A DNA stretch of 64,000 nt from Chromatiales bacterium. GTDB taxonomy: Bacteria; Pseudomonadota; Gammaproteobacteria; UBA6429; Thiohalophilaceae. Both the position numbers and the translations under genes were made by a program. The notes beneath the pieces were generated by a model. It was not told the DNA's origin. It saw nothing but the letters and a program-made list of their open reading frames with translations, and made no database searches. Positions 45,251 through 55,340 of the stretch are shown here, in pieces (position 1 is the stretch's first letter; each line of letters opens with the position of its first letter). Location: positions 1 through 64,000 of the forward strand of contig JALVOC010000229.1 of NCBI GenBank assembly GCA_027032075.1, written 5' to 3'.

Positions 45251-46135
45251 TTGGATTTGACCAGCTATCTTGTAGTAATAAAAACCTTGCGGGTGCATCA
45301 ATGGGTCAAAAACCTGTTGATTTTCATTCCTTTTATACTGGCGTTCAAGCAGGTGGATTTGTCCCGCCTGTGGGATGTGCTGTTAGCGTTTATTGCATTT
45401 TGTTTATGTGCCTCCGCCAGTTATATCATCAACGATATCAGTGATCTCGAATCCGATCGGCAACATCCGCTTAAACAGCTTCGTCCGATTGCAGCCGGCG
45501 CCATCTCCCAAAAAACGGCCTACCTGCTGGCGATCGTGGCACTTCTGCTGGGAGTGGGGATTGCTGTCACCTTGTCACTGCAATTCCAGCTCGCCCTGAT
45601 GGTTTATTTGTTTGTCACCCTGGCATATTCATTCTTTTTTAAAACGGTGGTGTTGCTGGATGTAGTGGTGCTCGGTTCCCTCTATACCGTGAGGATCATT
45701 GCTGGCATTTTTGCGGCAAACGTGGCGATTTCATACTGGATACTGGTTTTTTCCATGTTCATGTTTATCAGTCTGGCAATGTTAAAACGTTATTCCGAAC
45801 TTTATAATTTGAGAAAGCGCGAAGAGGAAACGGCCCTGGGAAGAGGTTATATCGCAAAAGATCTGGAACTGGTTTCCTCCCTGGGGGCAGCCGCTGGATA
45901 TATTGCGGTCCTCATTATGGTCTTGTATATCCATGATCCTGTCAATATAGAAAAATATTCAAAACCCGACTGGTTGTGGCTGGTGTTTCCGGCATTGTTG
46001 TATTGGGTCAGCCGCATGTGGTTGATTGCCCATCGTGGCATGATGCATGAGGATCCGGTCCTGTATGCGCTGCACGACAGACCCAGTTATCTTGTTGGTG
46101 CCGTCTGCCTGCTGGGTTTCGGTTTGGCTATTTGA
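45251..46135 (+). CDS. UbiA-family prenyltransferase, decaprenyl-phosphate phosphoribosyltransferase-like
   Basis: A polytopic membrane protein with seven or more helices. The first acidic motif of the UbiA family is NDISDLESDRQHP and the second is less clear, near LKRYSELYNLRKRE. The opening VHQWVKNLLIFIPF and the overall form resemble DPPR synthase (Rv3806c), which joins phosphoribosyl diphosphate to polyprenyl phosphate. The two genes that follow match DprE1 and DprE2, so this assignment fits the context better than quinone or heme synthesis. TTG start with AAAAAGG upstream; a GTG 12 codons later is an alternative. Confidence 0.8.
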   Translation: MDLTSYLVVIKTLRVHQWVKNLLIFIPFILAFKQVDLSRLWDVLLAFIAFCLCASASYIINDISDLESDRQHPLKQLRPIAAGAISQKTAYLLAIVALLLGVGIAVTLSLQFQLALMVYLFVTLAYSFFFKTVVLLDVVVLGSLYTVRIIAGIFAANVAISYWILVFSMFMFISLAMLKRYSELYNLRKREEETALGRGYIAKDLELVSSLGAAAGYIAVLIMVLYIHDPVNIEKYSKPDWLWLVFPALLYWVSRMWLIAHRGMMHEDPVLYALHDRPSYLVGAVCLLGFGLAI

Positions 46136-46137
46136 AT

Positions 46138-47454
46138 ATGCGTGATTATCAATCCTGGGGGCGTTATCGACACGCAGAACATGTGGTGCTTCCCCAACGT
46201 TGGCGCTTTGACGAATTGGCGGGTGTGTCCGGGAAGCAGAGTATTTTGCCTTACGGGAAGGGGCGAAGTTATGGTGATTCCTGTCTGAATGATGGTGGAA
46301 TCATTGTTCCGACAGAAAATCTCGATCATTTTCTTCATTTTGATACCGGGACGGGGGTGTTGTCCTGCGAGAGTGGGGTGACACTGGCGCAGCTCCTGGA
46401 GCTGGCAGTGCCACGGGGATGGTTTCTGCCCGTCACCCCGGGGACAAAATTCGCCACCCTTGGTGGCGCGATTGCCAATGACGTTCATGGTAAAAACCAC
46501 CATGTTGCAGGCACCTTTGGATGTCATGTGCGGAAATTCGAATTACTGCGTTCTGACGGAAGCAGGTTGATCTGCTCCGCAACGGAAAACAGTGACTATT
46601 ACCAGGCAAGCATAGGGGGTTTGGGGCTTACCGGCCTGATAACCTGGGCAGAAATACAATTGAAAAAGATCAGTACCGCCTTCATCGAGAGGGAAGCGAT
46701 AATATTCTCGAATCTAAAAGAGTTTTTGGCACTTTCGCTGGAGTCAGACAGGAATTGGGAATATACCGTGGCGTGGGTTGATTGTCTCTCTGCTGGAAAA
46801 TCCCTGGGGAGAGGGATTTACTACCGCGGCAGACACCACGAAGAACAAGGCGAAGCGCGCGCCTGCGAGACGAGAAAAACGGCCAACTTGAAGATTCCGT
46901 TTGATGCACCTTCATTTTTGCTCAATACAGCCACGGTGAAGAGTTTCAATGCGTTCTATTATCACAAACAACTGAAAAAATGCAGCAGCAGTAAAATTCA
47001 CTATGATCCCTTTTTTTATCCACTGGACGGGATTCATGAGTGGAATCGTCTATATGGTAAACAGGGTTTTTTTCAGTTTCAGTGTGTGATTGCAGATGAC
47101 AAAGAGGGTGCCTTGGAGGAATTGTTAAAAAGGATTTCCAAATCCGGGCAGGGTTCCTTTTTATCGGTTTTAAAAAGATTTGGCAATAGCACATCCCCCG
47201 GCATGTTGTCGTTTCCCCGAACAGGTATCACCCTGGCTCTGGATTTTGCCAATAAAGGTCAAAAGACGATGCGCCTGCTTGATGAGCTGGAGCAGATCGT
47301 TGTGGAAGCCGGGGGGGCAATTTATCCGGCAAAAGATGCAATAATGAAGGCAAGGCATTTCCAGCAGTTCTATCCTAAATGGAAAGACTTTTGTGAATAC
47401 CTCGATCCAAGGTTCTCCTCCAGTTTCTGGCGCAGGGTAAGTGGACAGTCGTAG
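46138..47454 (+). CDS. DprE1-like FAD oxidoreductase (polyprenylphosphoryl-ribose oxidase)
   Basis: A VAO-type FAD-binding domain with LPYGKGRSYGDSCLNDGG and TPGTKFATLGGAIANDVHGKN, which includes the AxDVHGKNH region typical of DprE1. The C-terminal substrate domain is followed by YPAKDAIMKARHF. In mycobacteria DprE1 oxidises the 2'-OH of decaprenylphosphoryl ribose, and DprE2 then reduces it to arabinose. The ATG lies two bases after the UbiA-like stop; a TTG at 46132 would overlap that stop. The residue matching the drug-sensitive Cys387 of DprE1 was not checked. Confidence 0.85.
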   Translation: MRDYQSWGRYRHAEHVVLPQRWRFDELAGVSGKQSILPYGKGRSYGDSCLNDGGIIVPTENLDHFLHFDTGTGVLSCESGVTLAQLLELAVPRGWFLPVTPGTKFATLGGAIANDVHGKNHHVAGTFGCHVRKFELLRSDGSRLICSATENSDYYQASIGGLGLTGLITWAEIQLKKISTAFIEREAIIFSNLKEFLALSLESDRNWEYTVAWVDCLSAGKSLGRGIYYRGRHHEEQGEARACETRKTANLKIPFDAPSFLLNTATVKSFNAFYYHKQLKKCSSSKIHYDPFFYPLDGIHEWNRLYGKQGFFQFQCVIADDKEGALEELLKRISKSGQGSFLSVLKRFGNSTSPGMLSFPRTGITLALDFANKGQKTMRLLDELEQIVVEAGGAIYPAKDAIMKARHFQQFYPKWKDFCEYLDPRFSSSFWRRVSGQS

Positions 47455-47459
47455 TGACA

Positions 47460-48197
47460 ATGAAAAACATACTGATAATCGGTGCAACCTCGGCAATTGC
47501 TCAGCATACGGCTAGATTGTATGCGCAAAGTGGTTGCCGCATGTTTTTGGTGGGCAGGCGGGAAGAGGCGCTCAAATTGCTTACAGATGATCTGAAAGCC
47601 AGGGGGGCGGTGGATATCGATTATCTCGATGTTGATCTTGTCAGGCTGGAAGAACATGAGAAGGTTATCGAGACTGCCGCCGGCTTTCTGGGCAATATCG
47701 ACATCACCCTGCTCGCGCATGGGATACTTGGTGATCAGAGCGAAGAGGAGCGTGATTTTAGCAAGGCAATGGAGTGTCTGAATGTGAATTGTATAAGCTA
47801 TTTGTCCTTGTTGAGCATTCTGGCAGATGTCTGTGAAAAACAGAAAAATGGTACGATTGCTGTGGTTTCCTCGGTCGCGGGTGACAGGGGCCGGCAGTCC
47901 AACTATATATATGGTACCGCCAAGGGGGCGGTTTCCATCTATTTGCAGGGTCTGAGGAATCGTTTGTACAAACACGGTGTCAATGTGCTCACGATAAAAC
48001 CGGGGTTTGTCGATACCCCGATGACTTCCGGATTTGAAAAAGGAATGCTGTGGGTCGGGCCCGAGAGGATTGCCAGGGGGATTGTCAAAGCAGTGGCAAA
48101 AGAAAAGGATGTTGTCTATCTTCCCTGGTTTTGGCAGTGGATCATGTTGGTGATAAAATTGATTCCGGAACCGGTATTCAAACGAATGAATCTGTAA
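47460..48197 (+). CDS. DprE2-like SDR (polyprenylphosphoryl-2-keto-ribose reductase)
   Basis: A short-chain dehydrogenase with IIGATSAIAQHTARLYAQSG as cofactor motif, LLAHG in place of NNAG, a serine in VVSSVAGD and the catalytic YGTAKGA. The IGATSAIA form and the C-terminal membrane-associated helix are features of DprE2. Its position directly after the DprE1-like gene makes the arabinose-forming role likely. Start is ATG or a GTG two codons earlier. Confidence 0.83.
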   Translation: MKNILIIGATSAIAQHTARLYAQSGCRMFLVGRREEALKLLTDDLKARGAVDIDYLDVDLVRLEEHEKVIETAAGFLGNIDITLLAHGILGDQSEEERDFSKAMECLNVNCISYLSLLSILADVCEKQKNGTIAVVSSVAGDRGRQSNYIYGTAKGAVSIYLQGLRNRLYKHGVNVLTIKPGFVDTPMTSGFEKGMLWVGPERIARGIVKAVAKEKDVVYLPWFWQWIMLVIKLIPEPVFKRMNL

Positions 48198-48312
48198 TAC
48201 AAAAAAGCGGGAAGCCTTGTGCGTGGGGATTGCACGGTAAAGATAATCACATAACTAGATGGCAATCCGGAAATTTTCCTGAAGAACCCAATGTAAGAGA
48301 ATTGTTTCAACG

Positions 48313-49242
48313 ATGAAAATCATCATTCCAGGTGCCGCAGGACTGGTCGGGCAAAATCTGATCATAGAATTAAAGAATCAGGGTTTTTCCAACATTGTGG
48401 CAATTGATAAATTCAGGGAAAACCTGAATATTCTGAGAAAACTACATCCGGATATCACTGTAATCGAGGCAGATGTAGCCACGCCCGGTAATTGGCAGGA
48501 TGCATTTCAGGATGGTGATGTGGTTGTGATGCTGCAAGCACAGATCGGTTCGAAACATTCGGATGATTTTGTCCGTAACAACATAAAATCGGCCGATTTT
48601 ATTATGGAAACAGTAAAAAAACACAATATTCCCTATGTGGTGCACATCAGTTCGTCGGTTATCGAATCCGTGGCAGATGATGATTACACCAACACCAAAA
48701 AGGCACAGGAAGAGATTGTGATCAAAAGCGGGGTCGATTACTGTATTTTACGGCCAACCTTGATGTTTGGCTGGTTTGACCGCAAACATGTTGGATGGTT
48801 ATCGAGGTTTATGCAGAAAGTGCCGGTTTTCCCCATTCCTGGCATGGGAAAAATCATCAGACAACCACTTTATGTCCAGGATTTTTGTAAAATCATCGTT
48901 TCCGCAATCAAACACAAGCCGGAAAACCAGATATTCAATATCACGGGAAAAGAAAAAATATACTACGTGGATATGATCAGGCAGGTAAAAAAGGCGGTTG
49001 CGGCAAAATGTCTGATATTGCCAATACCTTATGCCTTGTTCTGGTTTTTACTGAAAACTTACGCACTGTTTGATAAAAATCCGCCATTTACCACGGATCA
49101 GTTAAAGGCGCTTGTTGCAGCAGATGAATTTGAATTGATCCCGTGGTGGGACATCTTTGATGTGAAACCCACTTCCTTTGAGCAGGCAATCCGGGAAACC
49201 TTCACGGATGATGTTTACTCGAAATATGTGTTGAAATTCTGA
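48313..49242 (+). CDS. NAD-dependent epimerase/dehydratase family protein (extended SDR)
   Basis: The nucleotide motif GAAGLVGQNLIIELKNQG opens a Rossmann domain. The region of the catalytic residues reads ISSSVIES and then YTNTKKAQEE, where the usual YxxxK tyrosine is followed by TNTK. The rest resembles atypical SDRs that act on complex substrates. The C-terminus has ILPIPYALFWFLLKTYALF, a possible membrane-attached helix. The function is unknown; the place in the operon suggests modification of a lipid-linked sugar. Confidence 0.65.
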   Translation: MKIIIPGAAGLVGQNLIIELKNQGFSNIVAIDKFRENLNILRKLHPDITVIEADVATPGNWQDAFQDGDVVVMLQAQIGSKHSDDFVRNNIKSADFIMETVKKHNIPYVVHISSSVIESVADDDYTNTKKAQEEIVIKSGVDYCILRPTLMFGWFDRKHVGWLSRFMQKVPVFPIPGMGKIIRQPLYVQDFCKIIVSAIKHKPENQIFNITGKEKIYYVDMIRQVKKAVAAKCLILPIPYALFWFLLKTYALFDKNPPFTTDQLKALVAADEFELIPWWDIFDVKPTSFEQAIRETFTDDVYSKYVLKF

Positions 49243-49250
49243 GGAATATT

Positions 49251-50537
49251 GTGGAAAAAGTAGCTGTATTGGGTGCCGGCGTGATGGGATTGGCATGTGC
49301 CTATGAACTATCCAAAAAAGGTTATGCTGTCGAAATATTTGAAGCCGATGATCGGGTTGGCGGGATGTCTGCCCATTTTGACTTTGACGGCTTGAGCATC
49401 GAGCGGTTTTATCATTTTGTCTGCAAACCGGATGAGTCACTTTTTGAATTACTGAAAGAGCTGGGGATCGAAGATAAATTAATCTGGAAAACGACAAAAA
49501 TGGGGTATTACTACCAGGGCAAACATTATCAGTGGGGTAATCCCGTTGCCTTGCTGAAATTCTCCGAACTCGATTTGCTTTCAAAATTACGCTATGGCAT
49601 GCACATGTTTTATTCCACGAAAATCAGCAACTGGAAGCGCCTGGATAGCAGGAATGCGGCCGAATGGATTAAAAAATGGATTGGCGAGAGGGCATATAAG
49701 GTATTGTGGGAGAGATTGTTCCATCTGAAATTTCATCATTACAGCGACAATCTGTCCGCCGCGTGGATTTGGTCGCGAATCAAACGCGTTGGCCTTTCAA
49801 GAAAAAGCCTGTTGCAAGAGGAGTTGGGGTACTTGCATGGTGGCTCGGAGACATTGCTGAAATCCCTGGAGCAAAAACTGGATATGCGAAAGGTCGCAAT
49901 CAATTTATGTGAGCCGGTTAAACAGGTAACAAAAGGGGAAAATGGCAGGTTTGTGGTAAATACCGTAAAACGCCAGGCGCTGTTCGACAAAGTGGTGAGT
50001 ACGATTCCTCTTCCCTTCGTCTCTCGAATATTCCCCGGTTTATCGGAGGATGCCAAGCGAAAATACGATTCGGTCAGCAATATTGGTGTGGTATGTGTAT
50101 TGTTCAAGCTGGGGAAAAAGGTTACCGAAAATTTCTGGTTGAATATATCTGATCCGGGCATTGAAATACCCGGCATCATTGAATTTTCCAATTTACGGGA
50201 GTTACCTTCAAATATTGTATATATACCATATTATATGCCAATCGAGCATGAAAAATATAAATGGCCGGATAGCGGGTTTATTGACGAAGCAAAAGAACAT
50301 ATCAGGAAGCTCAACCCGGAAATTACAGCTGCTGATTTTCTTGCAGAACATGTATCGCGCTATAATTATGCCCAGCCAATTTGTGATCCGGATTTTTTGT
50401 CAAAGTTGCCGCCAATAAAATCAGAAGTTGAAGGATTGTACCTTGCGGATACTTCCTATTATTATCCCGAAGACCGTTCCATTTCCGAAAGCCTGAGGTT
50501 GGGGAAAAAAATTGCATCAATGCTCATATCAGAATAG
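49251..50537 (+). CDS. FAD-dependent amine-oxidase-family protein linked to polysaccharide genes
   Basis: The FAD dinucleotide motif is VLGAGVMGLACAYELSKKG with the following acidic residue and DDRVGGMSA. The C-terminal motif LYLADTSYYYPEDRSISESL closes the flavin site. The family includes protoporphyrinogen oxidase-like and UDP-galactopyranose mutase-like proteins and is common in exopolysaccharide clusters. It lacks the full signature of UDP-galactopyranose mutase. GTG start preceded by GAGG. The substrate is unknown. Confidence 0.68.
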   Translation: MEKVAVLGAGVMGLACAYELSKKGYAVEIFEADDRVGGMSAHFDFDGLSIERFYHFVCKPDESLFELLKELGIEDKLIWKTTKMGYYYQGKHYQWGNPVALLKFSELDLLSKLRYGMHMFYSTKISNWKRLDSRNAAEWIKKWIGERAYKVLWERLFHLKFHHYSDNLSAAWIWSRIKRVGLSRKSLLQEELGYLHGGSETLLKSLEQKLDMRKVAINLCEPVKQVTKGENGRFVVNTVKRQALFDKVVSTIPLPFVSRIFPGLSEDAKRKYDSVSNIGVVCVLFKLGKKVTENFWLNISDPGIEIPGIIEFSNLRELPSNIVYIPYYMPIEHEKYKWPDSGFIDEAKEHIRKLNPEITAADFLAEHVSRYNYAQPICDPDFLSKLPPIKSEVEGLYLADTSYYYPEDRSISESLRLGKKIASMLISE

Positions 50538-50582
50538 GAAATATCTGTTGCTGCAACTGGTTTTGTGCAAACAGGATGGCAA

Positions 50583-50993
50583 GTGAGATTAAGTTCCCGA
50601 TTTATCCAGTTTCTGTTGGTGGGCGGTTTCGCAGCCGCTGTGAATTTCGTCAGCAGGTTTTTGCTGAATGAGTATCTCGGTTTCAAGTGGGCGGTTTTCG
50701 TTGCGTATCTTATCGGAATGATAACTGCCTATGTAATGACCCGGTTCTTTGTTTTCGAGCCATCGGGCAAGCATCCTGTCAATGAAATGACATGGTTTGT
50801 TGTGGTGAATCTGGTGGCGTTATTACAGGTCTGGTTGATCAGTGTCGCCCTGGCCGAATATTTTTTTCCGTTTATCGGGGTTACGCTGATGCGGGAGGAA
50901 ATGGCGCACTTTATCGGACTTTCCGTTCCTGTGATAACAAGCTATTTTGGGCATAAATATTTGACTTTTGCAAAACATAAGGATGTTTTATGA
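50583..50993 (+). CDS. GtrA-like flippase family membrane protein
   Basis: Four membrane helices in about 136 residues, with [20 protein letters not shown] at the start and [10 protein letters not shown] on a loop, the pattern of GtrA/DPMS-type proteins. These are thought to flip or help transfer polyprenyl-phosphate-linked sugars. A substrate made by the UbiA/DprE set would be such a lipid. The GTG at 50583 follows AGGA at a proper distance; an earlier GTG at 50565 is less likely. The stop overlaps the ATG of the next gene (ATGA). Confidence 0.75.
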   Translation: MRLSSRFIQFLLVGGFAAAVNFVSRFLLNEYLGFKWAVFVAYLIGMITAYVMTRFFVFEPSGKHPVNEMTWFVVVNLVALLQVWLISVALAEYFFPFIGVTLMREEMAHFIGLSVPVITSYFGHKYLTFAKHKDVL

Positions 50994-52318
50994 ATGTAAC
51001 AATTTTTGGCACTGGCTATGTGGGATTGGTGACAGGGGCATGTCTTGCCGATGTGGGGATCCATGTTATCTGTATGGATGTGGATAAAGAAAAAATCGAC
51101 AACCTGAAAAAAGGAATTATTCCGATATTCGAGCCTGGACTGGAAGAGATTGTGAAAAGGAATATGTCAAGCGGGCGCCTGGGATTTACCTCGGATCCGG
51201 AATTAGCGGTAAAACATGGGGAATATCAGTTTATCGCGGTAGGTACGCCGCCGGACGAAGACGGATCGGCTGATTTGCAGCACGTGCTGGCAGTGGCTGG
51301 CACCATTGGACAATATATGGACGATTATAAAATTATCGTGGACAAATCCACCGTGCCAGTTGGTACGGCAGAACGTGTCAGTGCGGTCGTGGCCAAAGAG
51401 TTAAAACGACGTAACAAGACCATAAAATATGATGTGGTGTCAAATCCCGAGTTTTTGAAAGAAGGTGCGGCAATCGAAGATTTTATGAAGCCGGACAGAA
51501 TTATTGTGGGTGCGGCCCACGATGAGGTGGAGAAAAAAATGCGGCAGCTATATGCCCCCTTCAATCGCATGCGGGACAGGATGATCCTCATGGATGTGCG
51601 CTCGGCCGAGTTGACAAAGTATGCGGCGAACTCCCTGCTGGCAACAAAAATCAGTTTTATGAACGAAATGGCCAATATTGCTGAAAAGGTTGGCGCCAAT
51701 ATCGAGAGCATCCGCTATGGAATCGGTTCGGATCCGCGGATTGGGCCGCATTTCATATATGCAGGCCCGGGATACGGCGGCTCGTGTTTTCCCAAGGATG
51801 TTCAGGCATTAATCAAAACCTCGGCAGAACACGGTTACAAGGCGCGTATCCTGGAGAGTGTGGAGGAGGTGAATTACCGTCAAAAACGGATTGTTTTCGA
51901 AAAACTATCAAAACATTTTGACAATGATCTCAAAGGCAGGACTGTTGCCATATGGGGGCTTTCCTTCAAACCGAATACCGATGACATGCGGGATGCGCCG
52001 AGCCGGGTTCTGATGGAAAACTTGTGGGAAGCAGGTGCAGTGGTACAGGCTTACGATCCCGTCGCCATGGAGGAAACCGCAACCATCTATGGTAAACAGC
52101 ATGATCTGCATTTATGCAATTCGCCCGAAGAGGCAGCAAATGGCGCCGATGTGCTTGTCTTGATGACCGAATGGAAAGAGTTTAGGCGGCCGGATTTTGA
52201 TGTCCTTAAGAGTAAGATGCAGGGGAATGTAATAATAGACGCCAGGAATATCTATGACCAATCTGAAGTTGAGTCTTATGGCTTTGACTATTATGCGATA
52301 GGGCGTGGCAAGGTGTAA
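50990..52318 (+). CDS. ugd: UDP-glucose 6-dehydrogenase
   Basis: NAD motif [19 protein letters not shown] at the start, [32 protein letters not shown], and the catalytic cysteine in [10 protein letters not shown]. The length is normal. It makes UDP-glucuronate for surface polysaccharide. It is translationally coupled to the GtrA-like gene. The enzyme could also use UDP-ManNAc or similar, but the sequence is closest to Ugd. Confidence 0.92.
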   Translation: MNVTIFGTGYVGLVTGACLADVGIHVICMDVDKEKIDNLKKGIIPIFEPGLEEIVKRNMSSGRLGFTSDPELAVKHGEYQFIAVGTPPDEDGSADLQHVLAVAGTIGQYMDDYKIIVDKSTVPVGTAERVSAVVAKELKRRNKTIKYDVVSNPEFLKEGAAIEDFMKPDRIIVGAAHDEVEKKMRQLYAPFNRMRDRMILMDVRSAELTKYAANSLLATKISFMNEMANIAEKVGANIESIRYGIGSDPRIGPHFIYAGPGYGGSCFPKDVQALIKTSAEHGYKARILESVEEVNYRQKRIVFEKLSKHFDNDLKGRTVAIWGLSFKPNTDDMRDAPSRVLMENLWEAGAVVQAYDPVAMEETATIYGKQHDLHLCNSPEEAANGADVLVLMTEWKEFRRPDFDVLKSKMQGNVIIDARNIYDQSEVESYGFDYYAIGRGKV

Positions 52319-52431
52319 CAGCGCGCAGAGTATCATGCTATTTACGGAGATGGCGGTAAATGGCAAAAATGTCAGACATGGTTATAATTAACAACAATAG
52401 AGGATGTGAAGCTTACGGGCGTTAGCGGTTT

Positions 52432-54447
52432 ATGAAAAAATTACAATCCTTAATCCTCCGGCAGGAACGGCCTCGCAAACAGCTGATATTATTATCGGTC
52501 GACATCGTTTTGTTGTTTCTGGCGATCATGGCCGCTTTTTCAATGCGCCTTGGGACATGGTACTGGCCGCAGGGTGATATTGTGCTGCTGTTTATCGCGG
52601 CGCCGATAATTGCCATTCCTGTTTTTATTCGACTGGGACTGTATCGGGCCATTATCCGCTATATCGGCTTTCGTGCCATATGGACCATTATTCAGGCAGT
52701 TTCGCTTTATGCCTTGATTTGGGGTGTGCTGGTGTTGCTCAGCGGAATTCAGGGGGTTCCTCGCTCGGTAATCCTGATCAACTGGTTGATGTCAATCATT
52801 CTCATTGGCGGCAGCCGCATGATTGCAAGGTGGTGGTTTCAGTCGAATATCGAAATCACGGACCTGATTACCAACGGCCGTAAAAATGTGGTGATTTATG
52901 GTGCGGGAACGGCGGGAGTGCAGTTGGCAACCGCGCTTTCCTACAGCCCGGAGTTGAAGCCTGTTGCCTACATCGATGACGATTTTACCCTCATCGGCCA
53001 GCATGTCAACGGTTTGCGTGTTCATCCTTTCATTCATCTGGAACGACTCATCGAAAGGAAGTCCGTCAAGGAAGTATTACTGGCCATTCCGTCGGCTTCA
53101 AGAAGGCGGAGAAATGAAATAATCACCCTGCTCGAACCCTATGCGGTTCATGTGCGGACGTTACCGGGTGTCAGTGATATCGCGCAGGGCAAGGTCAAAA
53201 TAGAAGACATCCGCGAGGTGGATATCGATGATATCCTCGGACGGGACGCGGTTGCGCCTGACGTCGACCTGCTGGATGCGTGCATTCGGGGAAAAACGGT
53301 TATGGTCACGGGCGCAGGTGGTTCCATCGGTTCGGAATTATGCCGGCAAATTTTATTATTGCGTCCTGAAAAATTAATCTTGTTCGAGCAGTCAGAATTT
53401 GCATTGTTCGCAATCGAGCGTGATCTGCGCAAGCAGATCCTGAAAGGGGAAATAAAACCAGATCTGATTGCATTGCTGGGTTCGGTGCAGAACCGCCGGC
53501 ATCTGGAAAAAATAATGAAAACCTATGGTGTGCAAACCGTTTATCACGCGGCGGCATATAAACACGTGCCGTTGGTGGAACACAACATGGCAGAGGGTGT
53601 GCGCAACAACGTATTTGGAACCCGGGCGGCGGCTGAAGCCGCCATGAGTTCCGGGGTTGAAACTTTTGTGTTGATCTCCACAGACAAAGCGGTAAGGCCG
53701 ACGAATGTAATGGGCGCCAGCAAGCGCCTGGCGGAGCTTGTGTTGCAGGGGCTGTCACAGGAGAGTGATGTCAGTACCAAAACAAGATTTTGTATGGTGC
53801 GCTTTGGCAATGTGCTTGGTTCCTCGGGATCCGTCGTCCCCCTTTTTCGTGAGCAGATCAGAAATGGTGGACCGGTCACGGTTACCCATCCGGATATCAT
53901 ACGTTATTTCATGACTATCCCGGAGGCAGCACAGCTTGTGATCCAGGCGGGTTCGATGGGGAAGGGCGGTGATGTCTTCGTTCTGGACATGGGGGAGCCG
54001 GTCAAGATTGCGGAACTTGCCAAAAAAATGATAAGGCTGATGGGGTTGAGTATAAAGAACGAAGAAAATCCTGATGGCGATATTGAAATCAAATACACAG
54101 GATTGCGCCCGGGAGAAAAATTATTTGAGGAACTGTTGATCGGGAATAATGTTACCGGCACCAAGCATCCCCGTATCCTGCGAGCGGAGGAGGTGGCATT
54201 GCCGTGGGACAAGGTGCACGAATATCTTGACTTGCTGGAGGAGGCAATCGATGAAGATGATTGCAGCCGTATCCGGGATTTGTTTTTACAGGCGGTCAAC
54301 GGTTATGTGCCACAGGGTGACATTGTCGATTGCGTCTGGCTGAAAAGAGAAAGGGCAGCAGGAACCAAACCACAAACGGTTGGTAACAACCATCACCAAA
54401 AGGAAGCCGTTAACGTCATCTCCCTGGAACGTAAAAAGGAGACTTGA
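52432..54447 (+). CDS. WbpM/PglF-type nucleoside-diphosphate-sugar 4,6-dehydratase
   Basis: Four N-terminal membrane helices, then a CoA-binding-like Rossmann domain (NVVIYGAGTAGVQLATAL), then a full extended SDR domain with VTGAGGSIGSELCRQIL, LISTDKAVRPTNVMGASKR and RFGNVLGSSGSVVP. In this family the catalytic tyrosine is often replaced by Met, as here (VMGASK), typical of the large WbpM/PglF type that makes UDP-4-keto-6-deoxy-GlcNAc. It would feed N-acetylated deoxysugars into the polysaccharide. It is the last gene of the operon, before a terminator. Confidence 0.88.
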   Translation: MKKLQSLILRQERPRKQLILLSVDIVLLFLAIMAAFSMRLGTWYWPQGDIVLLFIAAPIIAIPVFIRLGLYRAIIRYIGFRAIWTIIQAVSLYALIWGVLVLLSGIQGVPRSVILINWLMSIILIGGSRMIARWWFQSNIEITDLITNGRKNVVIYGAGTAGVQLATALSYSPELKPVAYIDDDFTLIGQHVNGLRVHPFIHLERLIERKSVKEVLLAIPSASRRRRNEIITLLEPYAVHVRTLPGVSDIAQGKVKIEDIREVDIDDILGRDAVAPDVDLLDACIRGKTVMVTGAGGSIGSELCRQILLLRPEKLILFEQSEFALFAIERDLRKQILKGEIKPDLIALLGSVQNRRHLEKIMKTYGVQTVYHAAAYKHVPLVEHNMAEGVRNNVFGTRAAAEAAMSSGVETFVLISTDKAVRPTNVMGASKRLAELVLQGLSQESDVSTKTRFCMVRFGNVLGSSGSVVPLFREQIRNGGPVTVTHPDIIRYFMTIPEAAQLVIQAGSMGKGGDVFVLDMGEPVKIAELAKKMIRLMGLSIKNEENPDGDIEIKYTGLRPGEKLFEELLIGNNVTGTKHPRILRAEEVALPWDKVHEYLDLLEEAIDEDDCSRIRDLFLQAVNGYVPQGDIVDCVWLKRERAAGTKPQTVGNNHHQKEAVNVISLERKKET

Positions 54448-54560
54448 GAAGCAAACGCTGTCTCAATCAGGAGATGGTGCTGCCGCTCCATCGTTATCAG
54501 GGCCGGCTCCGTTCATGCTGGCGCATGAATTTTCTTCCGCTGAATCGACGGCTGACAATA

Positions 54561-54592
54561 AAAAACCGGGGCGTGAATGCTCCGGTTTTTTT
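54561..54592. terminator. Bidirectional terminator between the dehydratase gene and tRNA-Asn
   Basis: AAAAACCGGGGC and GCTCCGGTTTTT pair around the loop GTGAAT, with one G-U pair on the plus strand, and T runs lie on both strands. It can end the surface-sugar operon from the left and tRNA-Asn from the right. Confidence 0.85.
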
Positions 54593-54598
54593 ATGGAA

Positions 54599-54674
54599 TG
54601 GCTCCCCGGGACGGGCTCGAACCGCCGACAGGGTGATTAACAGTCACCTGCTCTACCTGCTGAGCTACCGGGGA
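54599..54674 (-). tRNA. tRNA-Asn (anticodon GTT)
   Basis: Read on the minus strand, the acceptor arm TCCCCGG pairs with CCGGGGA. The D arm is AGCTCAGCAGGTAGAGCA, and the anticodon loop is CTGTTAA with anticodon GTT. The T arm GGCGGTTCGAGCCCGTC follows, and CCA is encoded at the 3' end. I saw no copy of the tRNA 3' end elsewhere in the window that would point to an integrated island. Confidence 0.95.
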
Positions 54675-54934
54675 AGAGGAGGCGGTATAGTACTGATGAC
54701 GCCACTGCAGGTCAATATCAGGGATGTAATTTCCTGTTGGAGGTATGCCGGAGTCGAGGTGAATTGCGTGTCGCTGGTGCCGCGATTTGAAAACCAGCCG
54801 TTTTGTCCGGAGGATCCGGGTTCGTTCAGGCTGGGCGTCGCATCCGGCCAGGAAGGGAAATTCGAGAGAGACATCCATGTCAATCCCCCACATCCTTGTT
54901 GTATGTAACTATACATGCTCGCTGAAGGGGACGA

Positions 54935-54994
54935 TGTAGGGGATCTTGGCAAGTCTTGTAGGAGAAACCTGATCTTGTTGTCAGGAAAGTCTCG
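54935..54994 (-). promoter_or_regulatory. Three 16-base sites at 22-base spacing, orphan copy next to tRNA-Asn
   Basis: TGTAGGGGATCTTGGC, TGTAGGAGAAACCTGA and TGTCAGGAAAGTCTCG begin exactly 22 bases apart. To the left lie ACTATACA and ACATCCTTGT, in the same arrangement as upstream of fimT, so this looks like a copied pilin-type promoter and leader. No intact gene follows on the minus strand before tRNA-Asn. The open frames there show no pilin signature. The wider gap 54675-55506 otherwise holds only the second orphan copy. Confidence 0.6.
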
Positions 54995-55340
54995 TCGGGG
55001 GTGTTTTCACTTTCCCGCTGGAGGCGGATTGGTACCGGCTTTTGGGTTTATTTACTGACAACCTGGCTGCTGTGGCTAAAAACGGGCGGGTGGGGGCCAG
55101 GGTGGCGGGGAAATCGTGGGACTGTTGCAAAAAAAGATCCCGTGACCGGCCAGCGTCTTCCAAATTCTGCTTCCTTCACCCCTGTAATCATCGTAAGACG
55201 CGTACAAGGCATCGTTTCTGCACACCCTGTGCCTCGTCCCTGTCGTTATGCCAGCCACGGGAATCAGTAAGAATTGACATCCTTGTCAACCCCCCACATC
55301 CATGTTGGTAATAACTATACAAAACGGCGTATGGGTTTTC

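Noticed and set aside
54599-54674. tRNA-Asn as integration site of an island
   Set aside because: No integrase gene and no repeated tRNA 3' end were seen on either side.
54591-54952. Short minus-strand frames between the orphan promoter and tRNA-Asn
   Set aside because: They run into the tRNA gene, lack a prepilin motif, and give no recognisable domain.
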